The notes under the pieces are model-generated. The model did not search any database. It was not told where the DNA came from and was given only the letters and a program-made list of their open reading frames with translations. A stretch of 9,858 nt of DNA, taken from positions 1 through 9,858 of the forward strand of contig USDN01000086.1 in NCBI GenBank assembly GCA_900553515.1. Direction: 5' to 3'. Within the stretch, counting starts at the first letter, position 1; every line of letters starts with the position of its first letter. The translations under genes were made by a program, and so were the position numbers. Below are positions 1 through 6,253 of the stretch, piece by piece. Source of the stretch: an uncultured Blautia sp. Its GTDB lineage: Bacteria; Bacillota; Clostridia; Lachnospirales; Lachnospiraceae.

Positions 1-49
1 TGCAGAACTGCTCTTTTTGTCTGCTCTGAATCTGATACTTTCCTAATAA

Positions 50-79
50 ATTATATCATAATCCTTTTCCTGTCTACAA
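50..79 (-). promoter_or_regulatory. Promoter for a gene beyond the left edge
   Basis: On the minus strand a perfect TATAAT (50-55) carries an extended -10 TG (57-58). A TTGTAG -35-like hexamer at 74-79 lies 18 bp upstream. It follows the minus-strand terminator at 95-123, so it probably starts a new leftward transcript whose gene lies outside the window. No coding start is visible in the remaining bases. Confidence 0.5.
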
Positions 80-94
80 CCTTTGTGTCTTTAT

Positions 95-123
95 AAAAAA
101 AAACAAAGCGGACAAGTCCGCTT
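95..123 (-). terminator. Rho-independent terminator, leftward
   Basis: AAGCGGAC (106-113) and GTCCGCTT (116-123) form a perfect GC-rich 8-bp arm pair. On the minus strand it is followed after two bases by nine consecutive T (95-103). The polarity fits termination of leftward transcription coming from the secreted-protein gene or from a small RNA made in 97-335. Confidence 0.75.
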
Positions 124-154
124 CGAGCTCCCGGAATCCCCCAATCCTCGCAGA

Positions 155-216
155 GCTTTTTTGTGTAATAGAAAAGTAGTATATTCTGTACTAACTTTCC
201 TATTACACAAAAAAGC
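155..216. repeat. Long inverted repeat (17-bp perfect arms)
   Basis: The 17 bases at 155-171 are the exact reverse complement of 200-216. The stem continues inward with one mismatch and one bulge to about 181/189, so the whole 62-nt unit can fold into one long hairpin. Its right arm overlaps the stem and T-tract of the terminator at 209-231, so the two structures are mutually exclusive. Between this repeat and the hairpin at 106-123 lies a GC-rich stretch (about 116-154) that contrasts with the AT-rich surroundings. It could be a MITE-like or otherwise mobile intergenic repeat, or part of a structured RNA. No flanking target duplication was recognised. Confidence 0.6.
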
Positions 217-231
217 CCTGAAAAAGGGCTT
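209..231 (-). terminator. Rho-independent terminator, leftward
   Basis: AAGCCCT (213-219) and AGGGCTT (225-231) pair over a 5-nt loop. On the minus strand the 3' arm runs into six T (209-214). It is the first strong terminator leftward of the secreted-protein gene and would also end a small RNA started near 333. Confidence 0.7.
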
Positions 232-244
232 AATAAACGAGGAG

Positions 245-270
245 TGCCCCGGCAGTGGTTTACCGGGGCA
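245..270 (-). other. GC-rich hairpin just upstream of the terminator
   Basis: TGCCCCGG (245-252) pairs perfectly with CCGGGGCA (263-270) around a 10-nt loop. No T-run follows on either strand, so it is not itself a terminator. In leftward RNA it would directly precede the terminator stem at 213-231, giving a two-hairpin 3' end. It is strongly GC-rich within AT-rich DNA. Confidence 0.55.
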
Positions 271-291
271 ATTATTATGAAAAAATTTATG

Positions 292-310
292 TGTAATGAA
301 GAACATTACA
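292..310. other. Small hairpin
   Basis: TGTAATG (292-298) and CATTACA (304-310) form a perfect 7-bp stem with a 5-nt loop. It lies between the putative promoter at 340-345 and the GC-rich hairpin at 245-270, and is a possible first stem of a small leftward RNA. Confidence 0.4.
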
Positions 311-339
311 ACGTCATAACTTTGTTCTTTCGAACTATT

Positions 340-391
340 ATTATAATAGCAATCAATTATGAACAAAGTATGAATAAACCATGAATCTTCC
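340..391 (-). promoter_or_regulatory. Putative promoter with 11-bp-phased repeats
   Basis: A perfect TATAAT is present on the minus strand at 340-345. Upstream of it are three direct repeats starting with ATGAA on the plus strand (TTCAT on the minus) at 359, 370 and 381, exactly 11 bp apart. The nearest repeat sits where a -35 element would be, and no good -35 hexamer is present. This geometry is typical of promoters activated by OmpR/PhoB-type winged-helix response regulators (family knowledge); the regulator is unknown. No credible reading frame follows, so the product may be a small RNA ending at 209 or 97. The 300-519 stretch otherwise holds nothing recognisable. Confidence 0.4.
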
Positions 392-519
392 GTGTATTTG
401 CACAATATTTTTTCTGATATTATCCTGTTTTTTATAAAAATATCACATACGCTTTTTCGCTTCATCGTTTTAAAGCTGTGTATTTTTTATAAAACTCCTC
501 TCTGTCTGAAGATCTGCTG

Positions 520-981
520 TCAGTTTATGATACTTTTTACAAGATCTATCATTTTTCCCAGGATTCCTTTTACGTCTTCTTTGGTAATCCCAAGACTCTC
601 AAGTTTATCGTATATCTTATTAACCTGAGTTCTGAGATTCTCTTCATCAATGTCTATATTTTTAAATTTATTATAGATCCCTACCAGGGTATCCTTATCT
701 GAATCTGACAAAGAAAATCCTGCCGCTGAAGCAGCTGTATCAAGAGCTGCTGCAATATCAGCATCTGATACGTCAGACTGACCGATGGTATCCTTTGCAG
801 CTATGATAATATCTACAACATTATCCGGATCTGACATAAACTCGCTGATGCCGCTCTGCTCCAGTAATTCCACCGCCTGATCTACTGCTGCGTCTGTCTG
901 TGCATCTGCTGAAACAGCAGCAGGTGCTGTACATGTAAGAACTCCTGCAAGGATCAGTGCGCTTAATTTTTTTATTCTCAT
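520..981 (-). CDS. Small secreted protein, unknown function
   Basis: This encodes 153 residues. A GGAGG ribosome site (990-994) lies 8 nt before the ATG. The N-terminus is a textbook Sec signal peptide: MRIKK, a hydrophobic stretch at about residues 6-22, and likely cleavage after VSA (residue 25). The C at residue 17 lies in VLTC, a poor lipobox, so a lipoprotein is less likely. The mature part, about 128 residues, is acidic, Ala/Asp-rich and predicted helical, with no transmembrane segment, LPXTG or cysteine pair. The C-terminal half (NIDIDEENL, later KGILGKMIDLVKSI) faintly recalls exported DUF1002-type proteins of Clostridia, but this is a weak resemblance. It is a single gene with its own promoter, not part of the rsmA operon. 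Function is unknown; the coding call itself is secure. Confidence 0.85.
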   Translation of the reverse strand: MRIKKLSALILAGVLTCTAPAAVSADAQTDAAVDQAVELLEQSGISEFMSDPDNVVDIIIAAKDTIGQSDVSDADIAAALDTAASAAGFSLSDSDKDTLVGIYNKFKNIDIDEENLRTQVNKIYDKLESLGITKEDVKGILGKMIDLVKSIIN

Positions 982-1033
982 TTAAAATACCTCCATTTTC
1001 ATCTGATAGACATGTTTCTTTTTAACAGGTCAC

Positions 1034-1076
1034 ATTATAGCACATAAAATATATCTTTCTGTAAAAATTATGTGAA
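1034..1076 (-). promoter_or_regulatory. Promoter of the secreted-protein gene
   Basis: On the minus strand TGCTATAAT (TATAAT at 1034-1039, TG at 1041-1042) is a perfect extended -10. It predicts a start near 1027 and a leader of about 45 nt. No good -35 hexamer lies at 16-18 bp. Instead TTTACA (1060-1065) and TTCACA (1071-1076) form two direct repeats 11 bp apart. They fit the TT[ACT]ACA-N5 pattern known for B. subtilis PhoP-type activators. Regulation by a response regulator is inference. Confidence 0.55.
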
Positions 1077-1118
1077 CCCTTTATTCATAAGCTTATATGC
1101 CTGTTTTCAATAGGCTCA

Positions 1119-1162
1119 TTCATAAATCTTTTTATATTCGTTCATTATTTTTTCATAACTTA
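1119..1162 (+). repeat. Four 11-bp-phased TTCAT-type direct repeats
   Basis: Read on the plus strand, 11-mers beginning at 1119 (TTCATA), 1130 (TTTTAT), 1141 (TTCATT) and 1152 (TTCATA) follow each other with exact 11-bp spacing. The second is degenerate. A further TTCATA at 1084 is out of phase. The same TTCAT/11-bp pattern occurs at 359-391 on the other strand. It may be a binding array for a winged-helix regulator. The AT-rich context lowers confidence. Confidence 0.35.
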
Positions 1163-1198
1163 AACATGAAACTCTCACATTTTTCGTATATACTGTGA

Positions 1199-1246
1199 TT
1201 ATAAAAATAATACAGCCAACATTATTTTTATAATTTTCTTTTTCAT
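1199..1246 (-). pseudogene. Possible mini-ORF or decayed short gene
   Basis: An ATG at 1244-1246 opens a 15-codon frame, MKKKIIKIMLAVLFL, then TAA. This is a lysine-rich start plus hydrophobic run, like the start of a signal or membrane peptide. Directly after it a different frame stays open to a TGA at 1116-1118 and ends in polar codons. A one- or two-base indel near 1200 would join both into a protein of about 43 residues. An AAGGAGA Shine-Dalgarno site (1274-1280) lies too far upstream for normal use, but a hairpin (1249-1273) sits between site and start. It may be a real micropeptide, a leader peptide, a frameshifted remnant or chance. Confidence 0.2.
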
Positions 1247-1248
1247 AT

Positions 1249-1273
1249 GTTGATCGCCCTGGTGGTGATCAAC
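1249..1273. other. Hairpin between a Shine-Dalgarno site and an ATG
   Basis: GTTGATCGCC (1249-1258) pairs with GGTGATCAAC (1264-1273) around a 5-nt loop. The plus-strand RNA has one G-U pair; the minus-strand RNA has an A-C mismatch at that position but keeps seven outer pairs. No T-run follows. On the minus strand it separates AAGGAGA (1274-1280) from the ATG at 1244-1246. It could equally be an operator-like inverted repeat. Confidence 0.4.
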
Positions 1274-1302
1274 TCTCCTTACTTTTAAATTTAATAAATC
1301 TT

Positions 1303-1347
1303 AAAAGTAAAAAGCATCCGACCAGCCACCGGATGCTTTTTACTTTT
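1303..1347 (-). terminator. Strong bidirectional terminator after rsmA
   Basis: Eighteen bases at 1303-1320 are perfectly complementary to 1330-1347 with a 9-nt loop. The GC core is GCATCCG/CGGATGC, flanked by A- and T-tracts, so it works in either direction. It begins 4 bases after the rsmA stop codon and closes the leftward gene run that starts at dnaA. The remaining bases between here and the secreted-protein gene hold the repeats and mini-ORF listed separately. Confidence 0.9.
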
Positions 1348-1351
1348 TCTT

Positions 1352-2227
1352 TTATTTTTCAATTTCCGAAAAGGCATTAGAAAGAGTAGCAAACTGTTCC
1401 AGCGTAAGCGCTTCTCCTCTGATATTCAGAGGAAGACCACAGTCTGCGATCGCCTTTTCAATCTGTTCTTTTGTATAATTTAGTTCCTGAGAATTTTTAA
1501 GCCCATTTGCCATAGTCTTTCTTCTCTGGTTAAAAGAAGCTCGAATCAAACGGAACATCAGTTTTTCATCCTGAACCTGTACCGGCGGTATCTGATGTCT
1601 TCTAAGACGGATTACCGCACTTCCTACCTTTGGCCTGGGCATAAAGCAATTTGGCGGAACATTTGCAACAATCTCCGGATCCGCATAATACTGCACTGCC
1701 AGAGACAGCGCCCCATAATCTTTTGATCCGGGTCCGGTCTGCATCCGGTCTGCTACTTCCTTCTGCACCATAACCGTAATAGATTCCACCGGAACATGGC
1801 TTTCAAAAAGTCCCATAATGATAGGTGTTGTAATATAATATGGCAGATTGGCAACTACCTTTATGGCTTTTCCATTATTTTTTTCTTCTGCAATCTTCCG
1901 TATATCTGTTTTCAGGATATCTCCATGGATCACAGTTACATTATCCCACTCTTTCAAGGTATCCTGAAGAATAGGGATCAGAGCATCATCAATCTCTACT
2001 GCCGTCACCTCTCTGGCAGAATCAGCCAGATATTGTGTCATAGTTCCAATACCAGGTCCGATCTCCAGCACAAAATCATCTTTTGTGATCTCAGATTCTC
2101 TTATGATTTTTTCCAGAACATGGGTATCGATCAAAAAATTTTGACCAAACCTTTTCTGAAAAACGAATCCATACTTCTGAAGAACTTCAATGGTATATTT
2201 GGGATTTCCAAGATAAGGTCTGGTCAT
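1352..2227 (-). CDS. rsmA: 16S rRNA dimethyladenosine transferase RsmA (KsgA)
   Basis: This 291-residue cytoplasmic enzyme transfers four methyl groups from S-adenosylmethionine to the two adjacent adenines in the helix 45 loop of 16S rRNA, a late check on 30S subunit assembly. All family signatures are visible: QKRFGQNFL (24-32), SAM-binding LEIGPGIGT (54-62), the acidic E at 78 that holds ribose, GD at 102-103, catalytic NLPYYIT (127-133), FMPRPKVGSAV (195-205) and FNQRRKT (232-238). Length is normal. The ATG has AAGGAAG (2236-2242) eight bases upstream. It lies 30 bases after the stop of the TPR/AAA-like gene and is probably co-transcribed with it. The strong terminator at 1303-1347 follows. 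Loss of RsmA activity is known to give kasugamycin resistance. Confidence 0.97.
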   Translation of the reverse strand: MTRPYLGNPKYTIEVLQKYGFVFQKRFGQNFLIDTHVLEKIIRESEITKDDFVLEIGPGIGTMTQYLADSAREVTAVEIDDALIPILQDTLKEWDNVTVIHGDILKTDIRKIAEEKNNGKAIKVVANLPYYITTPIIMGLFESHVPVESITVMVQKEVADRMQTGPGSKDYGALSLAVQYYADPEIVANVPPNCFMPRPKVGSAVIRLRRHQIPPVQVQDEKLMFRLIRASFNQRRKTMANGLKNSQELNYTKEQIEKAIADCGLPLNIRGEALTLEQFATLSNAFSEIEK

Positions 2228-2257
2228 AATCTTTACTTCCTTTTTCGTTATTTATTT

Positions 2258-4867
2258 TTAGTTAAAATCCTTCTCGTACAGAACTACATAACCATCTACA
2301 TCTGTTCTCTTTTTTGAGATATTGCGGCTCAGTTTACGGATTCCGCCTGTAGATCTGGCAATCGCGTTGTCAATGATGTCTTTTACAGCTCCCACATTCA
2401 TTGGCTCATCGTCTTTCTGATTTGTACTGATCAGATTATAAAGAGCAACCATGGCTTTCTGATCAATAGCATAACCTCTTTCTCTTGTATAGATCATTGC
2501 AAAATTTACAAGTTCGTCATTTGTAAATACCGGAATATTGATCATTGAAGTAAACTTGGAAGCAAATTTCGGGAATCTTGCCATAAGCTTGCGCATTCCG
2601 ATCTTTTCATCCTCCATGATCACGATCATACCGTCTGTACGGAATTCCATTGCCTTACTCAGCTGGTTTACTGTTTCTTTTTTCAGCTGATTTGCATTTT
2701 CAATAACAAGGAAACCGCCTGCCATTTTCTTAACGATAGCCGCTATATTTTTTCCATTGATCTGATCTGCAAATACATAGGCTACCTTGGCAGCCTCCAG
2801 ATTCAGTTCCTTACAGATTGCAGGGATCAGACCGGAGATCAGCCTTGTTTTCCCGGTCTCCCGGCCACCCATGACAATAATATTGCCGGTTCTGGAAGTT
2901 TTGTCTGCCGCCGCTTCCTGTACATCGCATAATGCCTCTACCAGCTGTTCTCTCAGTCCTGGAACCTTGGCAAAATATGTAAACAGCTTTTTCTCACTGT
3001 CTGTCAGTTTCTTTTCCCTTGGAATGATATCCATGGCTTCCTGCGGACGGATAGAATCGACAAAACGCTCCAGTTCCTCTTCTTCACTGATACGGCGTTT
3101 TTTCTTTTTCGGCTCTGCTTTTCTTACAGGCGCCTCTTCTTCTCTGAAGACAGTTTTTCTTTCCGGATCCGGTCTTTTTATTTTTGCAGTTTTCTTTTCC
3201 GGAAGAGGTTTTCGGCTTACAACAGGAAGTTCCTCAAATTCGTCTTCTTCCTCAGGCTCATCATCCTCGTCTTCGTAGAAATCGTCCTCGTCATCCTCAT
3301 ACAGTTCATCATCATCTTCTTCATCTTCATAAAAACTGTCGTCATCTTCGTCAGCTTCATCACCATAGAAGTCGTCTTCATCATCACTGTATTCGTAAAA
3401 CTCGTCGTCGTTCAGTTCGTCATCCTCATAGGAGTCTTCTCCCCTGATCTCGTCCTCTTCGATTTCCTGTTCTGTCTTTCTTCCCGCCGGACCGTTTAAA
3501 AACTCGTCTTCTGCACTCTGAAGATCTTCTTCCGTCATATAGTCTTCATCCAGCACTTCTTCTTCCTGTGCTTTTGGCTGCTCAGAAACTGTATCCTTCG
3601 GAATTTCAATTCCCTGAGCTGTTGCAGCAGAAAGAATCATATCTTCAAGATTAAATTCATCAAATTCCGCTTTCCCGTCTTCTGTATCCTTGTCCATATC
3701 CGGAAGAGTGATATCCGGCGCTTTTGGAATATCTGCATAAACGTTCTCTGCAAGATTAACGTCCTTCATGGACTCCGGAATCTCAAATTTCTGGAGTTCT
3801 TTGATATTATCCGCAAGCTCTTCTTCATCTTCCAGCTTAGATACTTCCTGGGGCTCTTCTGTTTTTTCTTCCGGCTGTTCCTCAGCAGCTTCATCCTCTT
3901 GTGCTGATTGACTGTCAGAAGACTCTGTATCTACAGAAAGCTCCTCCGGCTCAAGATCCGGAACATTATGATCCTCTGCTTCTGAAGAGCTGCCTTTGAT
4001 CATTTCATCCTGGCTCTCATCCTCCTGGATATCCTGCTCTTCTTCTGCAAATTCCTCTTCTGATTCTCTCCTGCTTCCGTTAAAAATATCACGGATGCTT
4101 TTGGAGATTTTTTCCTGAAGACTTTCTGCATTATTTACATCCCGCTCATCGATCCGTACACTTTCGATCACCGGGGCATCCTCATCAGCAGCTTCTTCCT
4201 GCACAGCCTGAGGATCTGCATTCTGCCCCATCTGCCCTACCGTAGTAAGATTAGGCACAAACTGCTGCTCATACTTCTCTTTTTCTGCTCCAGTAAGCTG
4301 ACCCATACGATTCTTAAGATCCATGGCCTTCAGTACATAGCGTCCTTCATTAAACCAGAGGATGATATCATTACAAAGCTCCAGGCATTTCTTTGTTTCA
4401 CCGTTCTGATAATACAGTTTTGCAAGTTCATAGGACCAGCGTTCTGTAAATTCCTTTTCTTTGTAATCTTCCAGAATCCTGATCTGTTCTTCCAGAGACG
4501 CATTTTCCGCCTTACTGATCTTATATCTCAGAATATACTGATTACTGTCATTTGGCGCAATTTCCTGAAATTCTTCAAAAAATTCTTCTGCTTCCTGAAT
4601 ATCCTTCATTTTCAGCGAAACCTCGATCAGCCTGTACAGAATATTTTTTCCGATCGGAGCACGATGATATGCCAGAAGGAATATTTCCCGGCTTTGCTCA
4701 TATCTCTTATTTGCAGCGTAAATCTCACCAACAACACACAAAGTATGGACGTTCTTCACTCTTCTCCAGTCAATACTGTCTACAACATCCATTGCCTCTT
4801 TGTATTTTTTCTGGTCTACATAGTGGTTCATCTGATTAAATTTTATACGATATTCTTCTTTATCCAA
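2258..4867 (-). CDS. TPR / acidic linker / AAA+-like protein, undescribed architecture
   Basis: This encodes 869 residues of unknown function. Residues 1-200 are amphipathic helix pairs of TPR type (for example GEIYAANKRYEQSREIFLLAY, the start of which is at 47). Residues 220-550 are very rich in Asp/Glu and probably disordered; 490-531 repeats an aromatic pair (FY or LY) followed by acidic residues every 8-12 positions. Basic clusters follow (558-571, 582-593). Residues 640-850 look like an AAA+ domain: Walker A GGRETGKT (667-674), Walker B-like FLVIENA (719-725) with Asn where the catalytic Glu is expected, and a CbbX/SpoVK-like segment (about 765-815: FPKFASKF, then RERGYAID) with Lys at the likely arginine-finger position. 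The start is TTG with GGTGA seven bases upstream; an in-frame stop lies 9 codons before it, and ATG at codon 13 is the alternative. There is no signal peptide. It lies 57 bases after recF and 30 before rsmA, so it is probably in the origin operon. EccA has a similar TPR plus AAA+ layout, but homology is not shown. Confidence 0.9.
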   Translation of the reverse strand: MDKEEYRIKFNQMNHYVDQKKYKEAMDVVDSIDWRRVKNVHTLCVVGEIYAANKRYEQSREIFLLAYHRAPIGKNILYRLIEVSLKMKDIQEAEEFFEEFQEIAPNDSNQYILRYKISKAENASLEEQIRILEDYKEKEFTERWSYELAKLYYQNGETKKCLELCNDIILWFNEGRYVLKAMDLKNRMGQLTGAEKEKYEQQFVPNLTTVGQMGQNADPQAVQEEAADEDAPVIESVRIDERDVNNAESLQEKISKSIRDIFNGSRRESEEEFAEEEQDIQEDESQDEMIKGSSSEAEDHNVPDLEPEELSVDTESSDSQSAQEDEAAEEQPEEKTEEPQEVSKLEDEEELADNIKELQKFEIPESMKDVNLAENVYADIPKAPDITLPDMDKDTEDGKAEFDEFNLEDMILSAATAQGIEIPKDTVSEQPKAQEEEVLDEDYMTEEDLQSAEDEFLNGPAGRKTEQEIEEDEIRGEDSYEDDELNDDEFYEYSDDEDDFYGDEADEDDDSFYEDEEDDDELYEDDEDDFYEDEDDEPEEEDEFEELPVVSRKPLPEKKTAKIKRPDPERKTVFREEEAPVRKAEPKKKKRRISEEEELERFVDSIRPQEAMDIIPREKKLTDSEKKLFTYFAKVPGLREQLVEALCDVQEAAADKTSRTGNIIVMGGRETGKTRLISGLIPAICKELNLEAAKVAYVFADQINGKNIAAIVKKMAGGFLVIENANQLKKETVNQLSKAMEFRTDGMIVIMEDEKIGMRKLMARFPKFASKFTSMINIPVFTNDELVNFAMIYTRERGYAIDQKAMVALYNLISTNQKDDEPMNVGAVKDIIDNAIARSTGGIRKLSRNISKKRTDVDGYVVLYEKDFN
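3218..3442 (-). repeat. Acidic low-complexity coding segment
   Basis: Codons 476-550 of the TPR/AAA-like gene are almost entirely GAN codons (Asp/Glu), broken by aromatic pairs at residues 490, 500, 512, 522 and 530. At the DNA level the plus strand is a run of TC-rich triplets. Such tracts can expand or contract by slippage, so length may vary between strains. It is a protein low-complexity region, not a mobile element. Confidence 0.7.
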
Positions 4868-4924
4868 GATATATTCACCAACTTTCCATAATTAAAAACA
4901 GTTTAACATATGCATTTATGCTTG

Positions 4925-6031
4925 TCAAAGGTAACTGGTATCAGAATTTACCGGGTCGAAAACCTGTCCTTTTATCACCCGGAACACTTTGTTAATGTGA
5001 AATTGATTATTTACAAAATCATCCAGTCCTGTGCAGGTGATCATCGTCTGTATGTCATGAATACTGTCCAGAAGACAGGTCTGTCTGCTGCTGTCCAACT
5101 CTGAAAGTACATCATCTAAAAGAAGAACAGGTGTATCCTTGATCTTTTTCTTTACCAGATAAATCTCTGAAAGTTTCAAAGACAACGCCGCTGTCCTCTG
5201 CTGTCCCTGAGAACCATACTTCCGGATATCTATCCCATTGACTTTGAAACAAAGATCATCTCTGTGAGGACCGGCAGATGTCATTTTCATCCGTACATCT
5301 TTTGATCTGTTTTTCTGAAGCACACTTTCAAAGTTATCTGCCTCAGTACTTGGATCATAAATGACTTCCAGAAATTCCTCTCCTCCGGTAAGGTTTTTAT
5401 GGATCTCATGAATGATCTCATTCAGTTCTTCTACAAAACTTTTTCTTTTTTCTATGATCTTCCGTCCATAGTGGACCATCTGCATATCCCAGATGTCCAT
5501 AGTATCATTCAGTGCCGGATTTGTATAAATATCTTTCAAAAGTCTGTTCCTCTGATTTACGATATGGTTGTAGCCTGCCAGATCTGACAGATAGATCTGA
5601 TCCAGCTGGCAAAGCTCCAGATCCATAAATCTTCGTCTCTCCCCGGGACCGTTTTTGATAATATTAAGATCTTCCGGTGAAAAAAAGACAAGATTTACAA
5701 TTCCAAACAGTTCTCTTGCCTTTTTTACCGGAAGTCCATTAACCGCAGCTCCCTTTGATCTGTTTTTTCTGAGATGCATATCCAGCTTATAGGAAAGTCC
5801 GTCTTTTTTTACCATCATCCGGATATGAGCCTCCTCTTCGCCAAACCTTATGACTTCTCTGTCTTTGCTTCCCTTATGGGATTTTGTGGTTCCGCAAAGA
5901 TATGCAGCCTCCAGAATATTTGTTTTTCCCTGAGCATTATCTCCAAAGAAAATATTTGTTCCCTTATCCAGGTTCAGCTCAAGGCTTTCATAATTTCTGA
6001 AATTTTTTAATTGTATAGACTCTATATACAT
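4925..6031 (-). CDS. recF: DNA replication/repair protein RecF
   Basis: RecF is a 368-residue SMC/Rad50-like ATPase that with RecO and RecR loads RecA at single-stranded gaps and helps restart stalled forks. Motifs: N-terminal MYIESIQLKNFRNYESL, Walker A GDNAQGKTN (30-38), GPHRDDL (254-260), ABC-type signature SQGQQRT (274-280) and Walker B VLLLDDVLSELD (302-313). The length is normal for the family and no motif is damaged. The ATG lies only 3 bases after the S4-gene stop, and its weak ribosome site (AGGT) sits inside the end of that gene, so translational coupling is likely. In many Firmicutes gyrB follows recF; here the TPR/AAA-like gene does, 57 bases on. Confidence 0.97.
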   Translation of the reverse strand: MYIESIQLKNFRNYESLELNLDKGTNIFFGDNAQGKTNILEAAYLCGTTKSHKGSKDREVIRFGEEEAHIRMMVKKDGLSYKLDMHLRKNRSKGAAVNGLPVKKARELFGIVNLVFFSPEDLNIIKNGPGERRRFMDLELCQLDQIYLSDLAGYNHIVNQRNRLLKDIYTNPALNDTMDIWDMQMVHYGRKIIEKRKSFVEELNEIIHEIHKNLTGGEEFLEVIYDPSTEADNFESVLQKNRSKDVRMKMTSAGPHRDDLCFKVNGIDIRKYGSQGQQRTAALSLKLSEIYLVKKKIKDTPVLLLDDVLSELDSSRQTCLLDSIHDIQTMITCTGLDDFVNNQFHINKVFRVIKGQVFDPVNSDTSYL

Positions 6032-6034
6032 AAT

Positions 6035-6241
6035 TTACCTGGTCACTTTGATCTCATTGCCGTCAAAAGAAATAACATCACCTTCATAAATCTTTCTTCC
6101 ACGGCGTTCCTCTACTTCATTATTTACTTTAACCAGACCATCCTGAATGGCAAATTTTGCTTCTACTCCATCCTGGACAACACCTGCAAGTTTCAAAGCC
6201 TGACCAAGTTTGATAAATTCATCTCTTATCCTGATCTCCAA
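6035..6241 (-). CDS. rlbA: S4-domain ribosome-associated protein RlbA/YaaA
   Basis: This small 68-residue protein consists of a single S4 RNA-binding fold: RDEFIKLGQALKLAG (6-20), then DGLVKVNNEVEERRGRKIYEGD (about 34-55 in two strands and a turn). It matches the YaaA (RlbA) family found between dnaN and recF in Firmicutes, where it is thought to act in large-subunit ribosome biogenesis. The start codon is TTG (6239-6241). It is chosen because a perfect AGGAGG (6250-6255) lies eight bases upstream and no in-frame ATG or GTG is available there. That ribosome site overlaps the TAG stop of dnaN (6254-6256), and recF starts 3 bases after its own stop. It is therefore tightly coupled to both neighbours. 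Confidence 0.93.
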   Translation of the reverse strand: MEIRIRDEFIKLGQALKLAGVVQDGVEAKFAIQDGLVKVNNEVEERRGRKIYEGDVISFDGNEIKVTR

Positions 6242-6253
6242 GATTTTTTCCTC

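Noticed and set aside
83..280. 65-residue plus-strand ORF
   Set aside because: It reads through the same inverted repeat and hairpins; no ribosome site, family or plausible composition.
91..465. 124-residue minus-strand ORF
   Set aside because: It has no ribosome site, runs through hairpins and two terminators, and its composition is not protein-like.
1099..1115. 7-bp hairpin GCCTGTT/AATAGGC
   Set aside because: It has a 3-nt loop, one wobble and no T-run; too weak to call a terminator.
2787..3278. 163-residue serine-rich plus-strand ORF
   Set aside because: It is the antisense shadow of the Asp/Glu-rich coding region (GAN codons read as TCN-type serine).
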